DNA of 64,000 nt from contig NC_050096.1 of the NCBI RefSeq assembly GCF_902167145.1, forward strand, positions 271,210,622 through 271,274,621. Direction: 5' to 3'. The DNA is from Zea mays. Lineage: Eukaryota > Streptophyta > Magnoliopsida > Poales > Poaceae. Position 1 is the first letter of the stretch, and the number at the start of each line of letters is the position of its first letter. A program made the position numbers and the translations under genes. The notes beneath the pieces were generated by a model. That model made no database searches, was not told where the DNA came from, and saw only the letters and a list, made by a program, of their open reading frames with translations. Positions 11,143 through 23,986 of this stretch are shown here, piece after piece.

Positions 11143-14100
11143 TTGCAGGTTTATGCATCCGGAGGTTCAAGCTGGATTATCGACAGCGGATGCACAAACC
11201 ATATGACGGGGGAGAAGAAGATGTTCACCTCCTACGTCAAAAATAAGGATTCCCAAGATTCAATTATATTCGGTGATGGGAATCAAGGCAAGGTAAAAGG
11301 GTTAGGTAAAATTGCGATTTCTAATGAGCATTCTATCTCTAATGTATTTTTAGTAGAGAGTCTTGGATATAATTTGCTATCTGTTAGTCAATTATGTCAT
11401 ATGGGGTATAACTGTCTATTTACAAATGTAGATGTGTCTGTCTTTAGAAGAAGTGATGGTTCACTAGCTTTTAAGGGTGTATTAGACGGCAAACTTTATT
11501 TAGTTGATTTTGCAAAAGAAGAGGCCGGTCTAGATGCATGCTTAATAGCTAAGACTAGCATGGGCTGGCTGTGGCATCGCCGCTTAGCACATGTGGGGAT
11601 GAAGAACCTTCACAAGCTTCTAAAGGGAGAACACGTGATAGGTTTGACTAACGTTCAATTCGAAAAAGATAGACCTTGTGCAGCTTGTCAAGCAGGGAAA
11701 CAGGTGGGAGGAGCACATCACAGCAAGAATGTGATGACCACTTCAAGACCCCTGGAGCTGCTGCATATGGACCTCTTCGGACCCGTCGCCTATCTAAGCA
11801 TAGGGGGAAGTAAGTATGGTTTAGTTATTGTTGATGATTTTTCCCGCTTCACTTGGGTGTTCTTTTTGCAGGATAAGTCTGAAACCCAAGGGACCCTCAA
11901 GCGCTTCCTCAGGAGAGCTCAAAATGAGTTTGAGCTCAAAGTGAAAAAGATAAGGAGCGACAACGGGTCCGAGTTCAAGAACCTTCAAGTGGAAGAGTTC
12001 CTTGAAGAGGAAGGGATCAAGCACGAGTTCTCCGCTCCCTACACACCACAGCAAAATGGTGTGGTAGAGAGGAAGAACAGGACGCTCATCGACATGGCGA
12101 GGACGATGCTAGGAGAGTTCAAGACCCCCGAGTGCTTTTGGACGGAAGCCGTTAACACTGCTTGCCACGCCATCAACAGGGTCTACCTTCATCGCCTCCT
12201 CAAGAAGACGTCGTATGAGCTACTAACCGGTAACAAACCCAATGTATCGTACTTTCGTGTATTTGGGAGTAAATGCTACATTCTAGTGAAGAAGGGTAGA
12301 AATTCTAAGTTTGCTCCCAAAGCTGTAGAAGGGTTTTTATTAGGTTATGACTCAAATACAAAGGCGTATAGAGTCTTCAACAAATCATCGGGTTTGGTTG
12401 AAGTCTCTAGCGACGTTGTATTTGATGAGACTAATGGCTCTCCAAGAGAGCAAGTGGTTGATTGTGATGATGTAGATGAAGAAGATGTTCCGACGGCCGC
12501 TATACGGACCATGGCGATTGGAGAAGTACGGCCACAGGAACAAGATGAACGAAATCAACCTTCTTCCTCAACAATGGTGCAACCCCCAACTCAAGATGAT
12601 GAACAGGTTCATCAACAGGAGGCAGATGATCAAGGGGGAGCACAAGATGATCATGTGATGGAGGAAGAAGCGCAACTGGCACCTCCAACCCAAGTTCGAG
12701 CGACGATTCAAAGGGATCATCCCGTCGACCAAATTCTGGGTGACATTAGCAAGGGAGTAACTACTCGATCTCGATTAGTTAATTTTTGTGAGCATTACTC
12801 CTTTGTCTCTTCTATTGAGCCTTTCAGGGTAGAAGAGGCCTTGCTAGATCCGGACTGGGTGTTGGCCATGCAAGAGGAGTTAAACAACTTCAAGCGCAAT
12901 GAAGTTTGGACACTGGTGCCTCGTCCGAAGCAAAATGTTGTGGGAACCAAGTGGGTGTTCCGCAACAAACAGGACGAGCACGGGGTGGTGACGAGAAACA
13001 AGGCTCGACTTGTGGCAAAAGGTTATGCCCAAGTCGCAGGTTTGGATTTTGAGGAGACTTTTGCTCCTGTGGCTAGGCTAGAGTCAATTCGAATCTTGCT
13101 AGCATATGCCGCTCACCATTCTTTCAGGTTGTTCCAAATGGATGTGAAGAGCGCTTTCCTCAATGGGCCAATCAAGGAGGAGGTGTACGTAGAGCAACCC
13201 CCTGGCTTTGAGGATGAACGGTACCCCGACCATGTGTGTAAGCTCTCTAAGGCGCTCTATGGACTTAAGCAAGCCCCAAGAGCATGGTATGAATGCCTTA
13301 GAGACTTTTTAATTGCTAATGCTTTCAAGGTTGGGAAGGCCGATCCAACTCTTTTTACAAAGACATGCGATGGTGATTTGTTTGTGTGCCAAATTTATGT
13401 CGATGACATAATATTTGGTTCTACTAACCAAAAGTCTTGTGAAGAGTTTAGCAGGGTGATGACGCAGAAATTCGAGATGTCGATGATGGGCGAGTTGAAC
13501 TACTTCCTTGGGTTCCAAGTGAAGCAACTCAAGGACGGCACTTTCATCTCCCAAACAAAGTACACGCAAGATCTGCTAAAGCGGTTTGGGATGAAGGACG
13601 CCAAGCCCGCAAAGACTCCGATGGGGACCGACGGACACACCGACCTCAACAAAGGAGGTAAGTCCGTTGATCAAAAAGCATACCAGTCAATGATAGGTTC
13701 TTTGCTTTATTTATGTGCTAGTAGACCGGATATTATGCTTAGCGTATGCATGTGTGCTAGATTTCAATCCGATCCTAAGGAGTGTCACTTAGTGGCGGTG
13801 AAGCGAATTCTTAGATATTTGGTTGCTACGCCTTGCTTCGGGCTCTGGTATCCAAAGGGGTCTACCTTTGACTTAGTTGGATACTCAGACTCCGACTATG
13901 CTGGATGTAAGGTCGATAGGAAGAGTACATCGGGGACGTGCCAATTCTTAGGAAGGTCCCTGGTGTCATGGAACTCTAAGAAACAAACATCTGTTGCCCT
14001 ATCCACCGCTGAGGCCGAGTACGTTGCCGCAGGTCAGTGTTGCGCGCAACTACTTTGGATGAGGCAAACCCTCCGGGACTTTGGCTACAATCTGAGCAAA

Positions 14101-14349
14101 GTCCCACTCCTATGTGACAATGAGAGTGCTATCCGCATGGCGGAGAATCCTGTTGAGCACAGCCGCACAAAGCACATAGACATCCGGCATCACTTTTTGA
14201 GAGACCACCAGCAAAAGGGAGATATCGAAGTGTTTCATGTTAGCACCGAGAACCAGCTAGCCGATATCTTTACCAAGCCTCTAGATGAGAAGACCTTTTG
14301 CAGGCTGCGTAGTGAGCTAAATGTCTTAGATTCGCGGAACTTGGATTGA
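11143..14349 (+). CDS. pol: C pol: protease, integrase, reverse transcriptase, RNase H
   Basis: 1068 residues with no internal stop, domains in the Copia order PR-INT-RT-RH. The aspartic protease has [11 protein letters not shown] near residues 11-21. The GAG-pre-integrase HHCC finger is around 140-190 ([22 protein letters not shown]). The integrase core carries its D, D and E in [16 protein letters not shown] and GVVERKN, about residues 207-310. RT spans roughly 580-820 with YVDDIIFGS near 752. RNase H ends the protein ([31 protein letters not shown]). There is no ATG at the start: the frame opens near a TTG after the gag stop and in another frame, so expression needs frameshifting, re-initiation or splicing. 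All visible catalytic residues are in place. Confidence 0.93.
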   Translation: MQVYASGGSSWIIDSGCTNHMTGEKKMFTSYVKNKDSQDSIIFGDGNQGKVKGLGKIAISNEHSISNVFLVESLGYNLLSVSQLCHMGYNCLFTNVDVSVFRRSDGSLAFKGVLDGKLYLVDFAKEEAGLDACLIAKTSMGWLWHRRLAHVGMKNLHKLLKGEHVIGLTNVQFEKDRPCAACQAGKQVGGAHHSKNVMTTSRPLELLHMDLFGPVAYLSIGGSKYGLVIVDDFSRFTWVFFLQDKSETQGTLKRFLRRAQNEFELKVKKIRSDNGSEFKNLQVEEFLEEEGIKHEFSAPYTPQQNGVVERKNRTLIDMARTMLGEFKTPECFWTEAVNTACHAINRVYLHRLLKKTSYELLTGNKPNVSYFRVFGSKCYILVKKGRNSKFAPKAVEGFLLGYDSNTKAYRVFNKSSGLVEVSSDVVFDETNGSPREQVVDCDDVDEEDVPTAAIRTMAIGEVRPQEQDERNQPSSSTMVQPPTQDDEQVHQQEADDQGGAQDDHVMEEEAQLAPPTQVRATIQRDHPVDQILGDISKGVTTRSRLVNFCEHYSFVSSIEPFRVEEALLDPDWVLAMQEELNNFKRNEVWTLVPRPKQNVVGTKWVFRNKQDEHGVVTRNKARLVAKGYAQVAGLDFEETFAPVARLESIRILLAYAAHHSFRLFQMDVKSAFLNGPIKEEVYVEQPPGFEDERYPDHVCKLSKALYGLKQAPRAWYECLRDFLIANAFKVGKADPTLFTKTCDGDLFVCQIYVDDIIFGSTNQKSCEEFSRVMTQKFEMSMMGELNYFLGFQVKQLKDGTFISQTKYTQDLLKRFGMKDAKPAKTPMGTDGHTDLNKGGKSVDQKAYQSMIGSLLYLCASRPDIMLSVCMCARFQSDPKECHLVAVKRILRYLVATPCFGLWYPKGSTFDLVGYSDSDYAGCKVDRKSTSGTCQFLGRSLVSWNSKKQTSVALSTAEAEYVAAGQCCAQLLWMRQTLRDFGYNLSKVPLLCDNESAIRMAENPVEHSRTKHIDIRHHFLRDHQQKGDIEVFHVSTENQLADIFTKPLDEKTFCRLRSELNVLDSRNLD

Positions 14350-15146
14350 ATTGTAGCATACATGTAATTATGCTTTTGATCATGTTCCTTTTTGCATTTT
14401 GTTGCTTATTATGGTGCTCAAGTTGTACAAACACTCCCTGGACCTCACAAGTCCGTTGCAAAGTGATGCACATGTTTAGGGGGAGATGTGTTACAACTTG
14501 ACCCTTTGAGACTAACCATGTGCTTGAGTTTGAAAATTTAGTCTCGAAGGAGGATTGAAAGGGAAAAGGTGGACTTGGACCATGAAAGACTTCCACTGCA
14601 CTCCGATGAGAGGGTAACTAATTCCAAGTTCACCTCGTGAAATCTTATTGCCATTTGCTCTTAATTGAAGACTTTGGTGAGGCAATGGGGTTAAAAGGCC
14701 AAGATTGATCCCGTTTTGGTGCTTGATGCCAAAGGGGGAGAAAATAAAGGCCAAAGCGATAAATGGATCAGCTACCACTTGAGAAATTTTGAAAATAGTA
14801 GAATAGAGTTTTTGTTTTGTCAAAAGCTTTTATTGTCTCTTATTGTCACTATTGTCGAAAGTTGGCTTCTTGTGGGGAGAAGTATTGATTATGGGAAATA
14901 GGGGGAGTTTTTTTAAATCTTTGATCAATCTCTTTTGGAATGACTCTCTTTATACTTCAACATGTGTGTTTGACGTAGAGATAGAGATTTGAGTTGATTT
15001 GCAAAAACAAACCAAGTGGTGGCAAAGGATGATCCATATATGCCAAAATTGAATCAAAACCAATTTGAGTTTTTATTTGAAGTGATTTTGCACTTGTTCT
15101 AGTTGCTTTATGTTGTGTTGGCATAAATCACCAAAAAGGGGGAGAT
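14350..15146 (+). other. C 3' untranslated region and polypurine tract
   Basis: About 800 bp without a credible gene; the short ORFs resemble nothing known. Purine runs like GGGGGAG occur near 14479, 14732, 14899 and 15137. The last (AAAAAGGGGGAGAT, 15133-15146) directly precedes the 3' LTR and is the functional polypurine tract. Confidence 0.8.
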
Positions 15147-16430
15147 TGAAAGGGAAATGTGCCCTTGGGCCATTTCTAAGTATTTTGGTGATTGAGTGCA
15201 AACACAAGGGCTTAAATGTGAAAATATGCTCATGGATGAACAAAGTGCAAATCACAAGTAAAGGTATGTTTCTAAGCCTTAGTACATTGGTTTTGAGCAC
15301 TAATATTCTTGTCTAAGTGTTAGAAACAGATAGAAGAAGAGAAGAGAAGACTTGGCTGCGTACAGCCAAGGGGCTGCTTCGGTCTGGGGCACCGGACTGT
15401 CCGGTGGTGCACCGGACAGTGTCCGGTGCCCCAGGCTGCCTCGGCCGAAGAGGCCGCTCTCGGGTTTTTCTCCGGCGACTTCGGCTAAAATTCACCGGAC
15501 TGTCCGGTGTGCACCGGACTGTCCGGTGAGCCAACGGTCGGCCGGGCCAACGGTCGGCCGCGCGATCGGCGCGCGACACGTGGCCGAGCCAACGGTCGGA
15601 AGGAAGCACCGGACTGTCCGGTGTGCACCGGACATGTCCGGTGCGCCAACGGCGCGCAGATCTGACTCTGACAGCAACGGTCGGATGCGCTGTTTAAGGA
15701 AACAAATCGGGCACCGGACAGTGTCCGGTGTGCACCGGACTGTCCGGTGTGCACCGGACTGTCCGGTGCGCCCGACGACAGAAGGCAAGGATAGCCTTCC
15801 TGATGTGTTCTCAACGGCTCCTAGCTGCCTTGGGGCTATAAAAGGGACCCCTTGGCGCATGGAGGAGAACACCAAGCATTCTTACAACTCTTCTAAGCAC
15901 CAAGACATCAATCTCACGCATTCGTTTCATTGTGATAGCATATAGAGCTCTTGTGGAGTTGTGAACTCTTTGTGTTGCGTTGCGAGCTCTTGTTGCGACT
16001 TGTGTGCGTGTTGTTGCTCTGATTTTCGAGTCTTGTGTGCGTTGCTCATTCCCACCTTACTCCGTATTTCTTTGTGAACTCAATTGTAAGGGCGAGAGAC
16101 TCCAAGTTGTGGAGATTCCTCGCAAACGGGAAAAGATCAAAGGAAAGAAAAACACCGTGGTATTCAAGTTGATCATTGGATCACTTGAGAGGAGTTGAGT
16201 GCAACTCTCGTCCGTTGGGACGCCACAACGTGGAGTAGGCAAGTTTTGTACTTGGCCGAACCACGGGATAACCACCGTGTCAACTCTGTGATTGCTTTCT
16301 TGTGGTTATTGTGTTTTGACTCCTCTCTAGCCACTTGGCCATACCTGTGCTAACTCTTAACAAGTTTTTGTGGCTTAAGTTTTTGAAGTTTTACAGGATC
16401 ACCTATTCACCCCCCCTCTAGGTGCTCTCA
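15147..16430 (+). repeat. C 3' LTR
   Basis: 1284 bp, nearly identical to 7399-8679. By eye the differences are two substitutions, one fewer CCAACGGTCGGCCG-type unit and one more CACCGGACTGTCCGGTG unit. TATA box at 15836-15844. Confidence 0.95.
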
Positions 16431-16435
16431 CCTAC

Positions 16436-17492
16436 TCCACGTTGTGGCGTCCCAACGGACGAGGGTTGCAATCAACCCCTCTCAAGCGGTCCAAAGACCC
16501 ACTTGAATACCATGGTGTTTTGTTTTGCTTTTCTTAATCCCGTTCGCGAGGAATCTCCACAACTTGGAGTCTCTCGCCCTTACACTTAAAGTTCACAAAG
16601 AAGCACGGAGTAAGGGAGGGATGAGCAACGCACACAAGACACGAAATCAGAATGTCAACACGCACACAAGTCGCAACAAGAGCTCGCAACACAACCTGAC
16701 GAGTTCACAACTCAACAAGAGCTCTAGATGCTATCACGAAGAAACAAATGCGTGGAATCGAGGTTTTGGTGCTTAGGAAAGCTTTGAGTATGCTTGATGT
16801 CCTCCTCCATGCGCCTAGGGGTCCCTTTTATAGCCCCAAGGCAGCTAGGAGTCGTTGAGAGCATTCCAGGAAGGCTGATCTTGCCTTCTGTCGCCTGGCG
16901 CACCGGACAGTCCGGTGCACCACCGGACACTGTCCGCTGCGGATATCCTTCCTTATTTGGCGAAGCCGACCGTTGGGGTTAGAGAGCCGTTGGCGCACCG
17001 AACACTGTCCGGTGCACACCGGACAGTCCGGTGCTCCAATGTGACCGTTGGCTCGGCCACGCGTCACGCGCGGAATCCTCGGCCGACCGTTGCCCCGGCA
17101 GACCGTTGGCTCACCGGACAGTCCGGTGCACCACCAGACAGTCCGGTGAATTTTAGCCGTACGCCGCCGTCGAAGTCCCAAGAGCAGCCTGTTCGCCAGA
17201 GCCAGCCTGGCGCACCGGACACTGTCTGGTGCACCACCGGACAGTCCGGTGCACCCAGACCGAGCTGACTTTGGCTGAACATAGCCATCTCATTTCCAAT
17301 TCAATTTTTCCTGTTTCCAGCACTTAGACACAATACATTAGTCCATAAAACAATGTACTAAGTCTAGAAACATACCTTTTGACTTGATTTGCACTTTGTC
17401 CACCACTTTGCATATATTAACACAAAAGCACTTGTATTGGCAATCAATCACCAAAATACTTAGAAATGGCCCAAGGGCACATTTCCCTTTCA
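16436..17492 (-). repeat. B 3' LTR, main fragment
   Basis: Continues the minus-strand LTR cut by C. It ends at GGGCACATTTCCCTTTCA. Together with 7197-7398 it makes an LTR of about 1259 bp, matching the 1257-bp partner at 46270-47526. The palindromes and a TATAAAA box (16826-16832, minus) are present. It carries many more substitutions relative to its partner than the C pair does. Confidence 0.92.
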
Positions 17493-18282
17493 ATCTCCCC
17501 CTTTTTGGTGATTTATGCCAACACAACATAAAGCAACTAGAACAAGTGCAATATCAATGCAAATGAGAACTCAAAATTGTTTTGATTCATATTTGGCATA
17601 TATGGATCACTCTTTGCCACCACTTGGTTTGTTTTTGCAAATCAACCTCAAATTTCTATCTCTAAGTCAAACACACTTGTTAAGACATAAAAAGAGTCAT
17701 TCCAAGAGAAATTGATTCAAGATTTCAAAAACTCCCCCTTTTTCCCATAATCAACACTTTTCCCCACAAGAAGCCAACTTTTGACAAAAAGAGCCAATAA
17801 GAGTATGCCAAAACAAAAGCTCTATTCTACTATTTTCAAAAACTCTCAAGTGGTAGCTTATCCATTTATTGCTTTGGCCTTTATTTTCTCCCCCTTTGGC
17901 ATCAAGCACCAAAACGGGATCAATTTTGACCCAAGAACCCCATTGCCTCACCAAAATCTTCAAGTAAGAATACAAAGGCAATAAGAGTACATGAGATGAA
18001 CTTGGAATAAGTTACCCTCTCATCGGAGTGCAGTGGAAGTCTTTCATGGTCCAAGTCCACCTTTTCCCTTTCAAACCTCCTTTGAGACTAAAACAAGCAA
18101 ACTCAAGCACACGGTTAGTCTCAAAGGGTCAAGTTGTAGCACATCTCCCCCTAAATATGTGCATCACTTGCAAAAAGGACTTGTGAGGTCCAGGGAGTTG
18201 TTTGTACAACTTGAGCACCACAAGTAAGCAACAAGATGCATAAGGAACATGATCAAAGGCATAAACACATGTATGCTATAAA
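17493..18282 (-). other. B 3' untranslated region
   Basis: Homologous to C 14350-15146 in reverse, with the polypurine tract (CTCCCCCTTTTT as written here) directly at the LTR edge and further CTCCCCC runs near 17731, 17889 and 18147. No gene. Confidence 0.8.
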
Positions 18283-19838
18283 TCAATCCAAGTTCCGCGA
18301 ATCTAGAACATTTAGCTCACTACGCAGCCTGCAAAAGGTCTTCTCATCTAAAGGCTTGGTAAAGATATCGGCTAGCTGGTTCTCGGTGCTAACATGAAAC
18401 ACTTCGATATCTCCCTTTTGCTGGTGGTCTCTCAAAAAGTTATGCCGGATGTCAATGTGCTTTGTGCGGCTGTGCTCAACAGGATTTTCCGCTATTCGGA
18501 TAGCACTCTCATTATCACATAGGAGTGGGACTTTGCTCAGATTGTAGCCAAAGTCCCGGAGGGTTTGCCTTATCCAAAGTAGTTGCGCGCAACACTGTCC
18601 TGCGGCAACATACTCGGCCTCAGCGGTGGATAGGGCAACGGAAGTTTGTTTCTTAGAGTTCCACGACACCAGGGACCTTCCTAAGAATTAGCACGTCCCC
18701 GATGTACTCTTCCTATCGACCTTACATCCAGCATAGTCGGAATCTGAATATCCAATCAAGTCAAAGTTAGACCTTTTTGGATACCAGATCCCGAAGCAAG
18801 GCGTAGCGACTAAATATCTAAGAATTCGCTTCACGGCCACTAAGTGACACTCCCTTGGATCGGATTGAAATCTAGCACACATGCATACGCTGAGCATAAT
18901 ATCCGGTCTACTAGCACATAAATAAAGTAAATACCCTATCATTGACCGGTATGCTTTTTGATCAACGGACTTACCTCCTTTGTTGAGGTCGGTGTGTTCG
19001 TCGGTTCCCATCGGCGTCTTTGTGGGCTTGGCGTCCTTCATCCCAAACCGCTTTAGCAAGTCTTGTGTGTACTTCGTTTGGGAGATGAAGGTGCCATCCT
19101 TGAGTTGCTTCACTTGGAACCCAAGGAAGTAGTTCAACTCGCCCATCATCGACATCTCGAATTTCTGCGTCATCACCCTGCTAAACTCTTCACAAGACTT
19201 TTGATTAGTAGAACCAAATATTATGTCATCGACATAAATTTGGCACGCAAAGAGATCACCATCGCAAGTCTTAGTGAAAAGAGTTGGATCGGCTTTCCCA
19301 ACCTTGAAAGCATTAGCAATTAAAAAGTCTCTAAGGCATTCATACCATGCTCTTGGGGCTTGCTTAAGTCCATAGAGCGCCTTAGAGAGCTTACACACGT
19401 GGTCGGGGTACCGTTCATCCTCGAAGCCAGGGGGTTGCTCTACGTACACCTCCTCCTTGATCGGCATGTTGAGGAAAGCGCTCTTCACATCCATTTGGTA
19501 CAACCTGAAAGAATGGTGAGCGGCATATGCTAGCAAGATACGAATTGATTCTAGCCTAGCCACGGGAGCGAAAGTCTCCTCAAAGTCCAAACCTGCAACT
19601 TGGGCATAACCTTTTGCCACAAGTCGAGCCTTGTTCCTCGTCACCACCCCGTGCTCGTCCTGTTTGTTGCGGAACACCCACTTGGTTCCCACAATGTTTT
19701 GCTTGGGGCGAGGCACCAGTGTCCAAACTTCATTGCGCTTGAAGTTGTTGAGTTCCTCCTGCATGGCCAACACCCAGTCCGGATCTAGCAAGGCCTCTTC
19801 CACCCTGAAAGGCTCAATAGAAGAGACAAAGGAGTAAT
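18283..19838 (-). pseudogene. B pol, C-terminal half (RT and RNase H), broken
   Basis: Reverse-strand copy of the RT and RNase H of element C. An RT part (19838 to 18688) has [31 protein letters not shown] and YVDDIIFGS. An RNase H part (18687 to 18283) has [10 protein letters not shown] and CDNESAIR. An in-frame TAA near 18686, where relatives have Gln, separates the two. At 19838 the solo LTR S was inserted, and the gene resumes at 42171. The reading frame is otherwise kept on both sides. It cannot make a working Pol. Confidence 0.9.
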
Positions 19839-21994
19839 TGTGACGGAACTTCCCAAGTAATTAGGCCCACCTACAGTTGTCCTTGTCCAACGGACCTCAG
19901 ACAACCCTGTAGGTGCCCCTGAACTACTTGATAAGTTCGGTATCTTCTTTCTTACCTTACCAGGAACGTCTCACCCGCCTTGCAGACATTACAGAACATC
20001 GGAGATAAAGAAATGCGGAAGCTTTTACATAACTTACATTTATTTAGAAAGTAAGATCAAGTTGGTTATTACAGACCAGAAAATATAAACGAGTGCTGAG
20101 TAGTATTATTACACATACCAAGGGAGGTAAAAACTCCTCCCGATAGGTTTTTCACAAAAGTTTTCCTTATGGAGGACCACGTCCTCCCGCATCTTCACTC
20201 TTGTTTTTCATCATGGGGAACCACCTTAGCACAGAAGCAACAGAAATCTGCTACTTCCTCACCTAAAAACAACGAAGGGATAAACCCTGAGTATGGAATT
20301 ACTCAGCAAGTCTTACCTGACTAAGGAAAAGACTCTCAAGGGTATGCTGGACAAATAGGAGTCAAGGAGAGGCTTTAGCAAAAATCAACTTATACTTTTG
20401 CAGAAGTAGCTTACTAAAGTGAGTCCTTACTTTCAATCTTTTAATGCCATATTAAGTATTAATAGACTCTATTTGCATCTAGTCTAATTTCAACATCTCA
20501 TCAATACAACATCATTTTTATCCATAGTGTTCACATCCTGACTTAGGTTGCAGGGAAGTGACCAAGTCTTCATAACCGCGAAGGTACGGCGATCCGAATC
20601 GATTATACTCAGTTGAGGATCTCCAATCACACGACATATGTAGCACTTAACCCTTGCATATGTCAACCCGCCACCGGGGTTCTTAAGACCAGATCAGGTT
20701 CACGCAAACCGAGAGCACAGATACACCATCGTCCAGCCTCTTGCCACGGAGGGTACACGCTACTCTCGCCACCGCTCCACGCCCATTTCGTGTTATCTTA
20801 TTCTGGCCTTAGTCTGCCCGAGGCAAGGCTTACCCATGACGAGGCATGTGACCAGTTAAAGGGTCCTCGGTCAGCACGCCTACATACGCATCAATCCTTA
20901 ATCAACCTGGGTAGAACATCACCTGTTCCTAACCCAAGTCTCAATTTAAGTATTTCCATCCTTAGAATTGTTTCTGTTCCTTAGGATGAAAGAGCATCAC
21001 AGGGAACTTTGCAGTAAGATCCCACTATTGCTCCAAATGAAAAAAATATTCTTGCAGGTAGAAGCCATCCTTTCCCGGGCTAGACTAAGGACAACCTCTA
21101 TCCACAAGATCTAAGCAAGGCTAAGCATTTTTGTAAATCATATTTTGATGCTTCACAGAAGTATCTATAAAGGTATGGATATCAAGGAAAGCAATGCATC
21201 AACGGGTTCCAAGCAACTCCTATGAACCTAATGCACATTTCACTAGACTTAAAGTGTGCGAAAATTATTTAAAAACACAAGGAAAGGGTTGCATGCACCG
21301 GGGCTTGCCTTCGTTAACAGGTGAGTCAGGCTCGGATCCGCAAATATCGAAGTAGGAGCAGTTGCCTGCTTGAGAATCCGAGGGTGGTGGTGTCCTTTCT
21401 TCGGTGACTTCTATTTCTTCTTCACGTTCTAATCATAACCATACATATGTATAAGAATGGATGCCATGGGATGCTCATGAGGATGCAAAGATAATATAAA
21501 CTTATTATCTATGTCTTGAATACAACTTTCCTTCACGGAACTCCGAGAACTTAGGGTTTCCGGAGTCAGTAAAGGAGTTCAAAGGGCAGGGGGGTGGTTT
21601 TGGGTTCTAGTTATCAAACATGGTCCAAATCAACTCAAATCCTACCCAAGGCTTCTAAATATTTCTTTAAGTTCCCATAAAAAGTTTGGGCATTTTTGGA
21701 TTTACCAATTATTTTCTAAAAATCCCTAACTAATACTTTTAATCACTTTAAATGCCCTAAAATTTCTTATTTCCACTAAAAATCACAAACTTATTTTTAT
21801 TAAATTCTAGGGAAAATAAAGAGCCTAGGAAAATTGGTTTCATAATTTTAGGATTTTTCTGTAATTTTCTACAATTGTTTTAGCTCTGGAAATAAAAGAA
21901 AAAGGAAAACAGATGAATAGTATTGGACCGAATCCAGCCCAGGTCGGCCCACTACCAGCAGAAGCACGTCCACGCGCGCGCGCCCACGGCAACC
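19839..21994 (-). mobile_element. S: solo Tekay-like LTR, left block
   Basis: On the minus strand this is the 3' half of a long LTR ending in GTTCCGTCACA. It is flanked on the left by GTAAT (19834-19838), matching GTAAT at 42166-42170 on the far side. Non-coding; the 123-residue ORF near 20613 resembles nothing. D interrupts it after CAACC (21990-21994). With 40281-42165 the total is about 4.04 kb. I see no second LTR or internal coding region, so this is a solo LTR left by LTR-LTR recombination. A non-coding element remains possible. Confidence 0.8.
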
Positions 21995-23189
21995 TGAGAG
22001 CACCTAGAGGGGGGGGTGAATAGGTGATCCTGTGAAACTTGAAAACTTAAGCCACAAAACACAGTTAATCGTTAGCACAATAATTGCCAAGTGGCTAAAG
22101 AGATGTCTTAGCAAAACACAATAACCACAAGAGAACAATCACAGAGATGACACAGTGGTTTATCCCGTGGTTCGGCCAAGACCAACGCTTGCCTACTCCA
22201 CGTTGTGGCGTCCCAACGGACGAGAGTTGCACTCAACTCCTCTCAAGTGATCCAATGATCAACTTGAATACCACGGTGTTTTGCTTTTCTTTTCTTATCC
22301 CGTTCGCGAGGAATCTCCACAACTTGGAGCCTCTCGCCCTTACACTTTTGATGTTCACAAAGAATCACGGAGTAAGGGAGGGATGAGCAACTCACACAAG
22401 ACTCACAAATCAGAGCAACAACACGCACACAAGTCGCAACAAGAGCTCGCAACACAACCCAATGAGTTCACAACTCCACAAGAGCTCTATATGCTATCAC
22501 AAAGAAACAAATGCACGGAATCGATGACTTGGTGCTTAGGAATGTTGTAAGTATGCTTGGTGTGCTCCTCCATGCGCCTAGGGGTCCCTTTTATAGCCCC
22601 AAGGCAGCTAGGAGCCGTTGAGAGCAATCTAGGAAGGCTGATCTTGCCTTCTGTCGACTGGCGCACCGGACAGTCCGGTGCCCGATTTCTTTCCATAACT
22701 GGCGCAGTCGACCGTTGACAGTCAGAGAGCCGTTGGCGCACCGGACATGTCCGGTGCATTCTTCTAGCCGTTGGCTCGGCCACGTGTCCCGCGCAGATTG
22801 CGCGGCCGACCGTTGGCTCACCGGACAGTCCGGTGCACACCGGACAGTCCGGTGAATTATAGCCGTACGTCGCCGGTGGATTCCCGAGAGCGGCCAGTTC
22901 GCTCAAGCCAGCCTGGCGCACCGGACACTGTCCGGTGCACCACCGGACAGTCCGGTGCTCCAGACTGAGCTGAAACTTGGCTGCTCGAGCCAAGGCATTT
23001 TCAATTGGCTTTTTCCTGTTTCCAACACTTAGACACAATACATTAGTCACTAAAACAATGTACTAAGTCTGAGAAACATACCTTTGACCTTGGTTTGTAC
23101 TTTGTCCACCATTTTACATTTAAGCACTTGTGTTAGACACTAAATCACCAAAATACTTAGAAATGGCCCAAGGGCACATTTCCCTTTCA
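21995..23189 (-). repeat. D 3' LTR
   Basis: 1195 bp, TGAGAGCACCTAGAGGGG to ATTTCCCTTTCA as written. TATAAAA at 22589-22595 (minus). It is shorter than the 1232-bp partner at 39044-40275, chiefly because two CACCGGACAnGTCCGGTG-type units are missing (near 22680 and 22755). Confidence 0.93.
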
Positions 23190-23986
23190 ATCTCCCCCTT
23201 TTTGGTGATTTATGCCAACACAACATAAAGCAAGTAGAACAAGTACAAAATCAATTCAACTAAGAACTCAAAATTGTTTTGATTCAAATTTGACATATAT
23301 GGATCACTCTATGCCACCACTTGGTTTGTTTTTGCAAATCAAACTCAAATTCCTATCTCTAAGTCAAATCCACTTGTAGAGACATAAAGAGAGGTTTTCC
23401 AAAGAAATCTGATCAAGGATTTCAAAAACTCCCCCTTTTTCCCATAATCAACACTTCTCCCCACAAGAGGCCAACTTTTGACATAAGAGACAATAAAAGA
23501 GTTTTGACACCCAAAAGCTCTAATCTACTATTTTCAAAATTTCTCAAGTGGTAGCTAGTGGTAGCTGATCCATCTATTGCTTTGGCCTTTATTTTCTCCC
23601 CTTTGGCATCAAGCACCAAAACGGGATCAATCTTGGCCCAAGAACCCTATTGCCTCACCAAAAACTTCAAGAAGAATACAAAGGCAATAAGAGTACATGA
23701 GATGAACTTGGAATAAGTTACCCTCTCATCGGAGTGCAGTGGAAGTCTTTCATGGTCCAAGTCCACCTTTTCCCTTGCAAACCTCCTTTGAGACTAAAAC
23801 ATGCAATCTCAAGCACATGATTAGTCTCAAAGGGTCAAGTTGTAGCACAGCTCCCCCTAAACATGTGCATCACTTTGCAACGGACTTGTGAGGTCCAGGG
23901 AGTCTTTATACAACTTGAGCACCATTATCAAGCAACAAAATGCATAAGAAACATGATCAAAGGCATAAACACATGTATGCTATAAA
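23190..23986 (-). other. D 3' untranslated region
   Basis: Non-coding, homologous to the C and B 3' regions, with the polypurine tract at the LTR edge (about 23190-23203) and CTCCCCC runs near 23430 and 23850. Confidence 0.8.

Larger units (their letters stand above)
7399..16430 (+). mobile_element. Element C: complete SIRE-type Copia retrotransposon
   Basis: A 9.03-kb element with 5' LTR (7399-8679), initiator-Met tRNA binding site, open gag, open pol, polypurine tract and 3' LTR (15147-16430). It is flanked by the perfect 5-bp duplication CCTAC (7394-7398 and 16431-16435). The two LTRs differ, by eye, at only about two bases plus gain or loss of single repeat units, so the insertion is recent. 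It sits in the opposite-strand 3' LTR of B, a related element. No env-like ORF follows pol, unlike some SIRE elements. All parts needed for autonomous movement appear present. Confidence 0.95.

Noticed and set aside
14350..15146. Env-like third gene of SIRE elements after pol in C
   Set aside because: No ORF above about 110 codons in the sense direction and no signal peptide or membrane segments.
20613..20984. 123-codon ORF inside solo LTR S
   Set aside because: It is a lone frame without recognisable motifs in non-coding LTR sequence.
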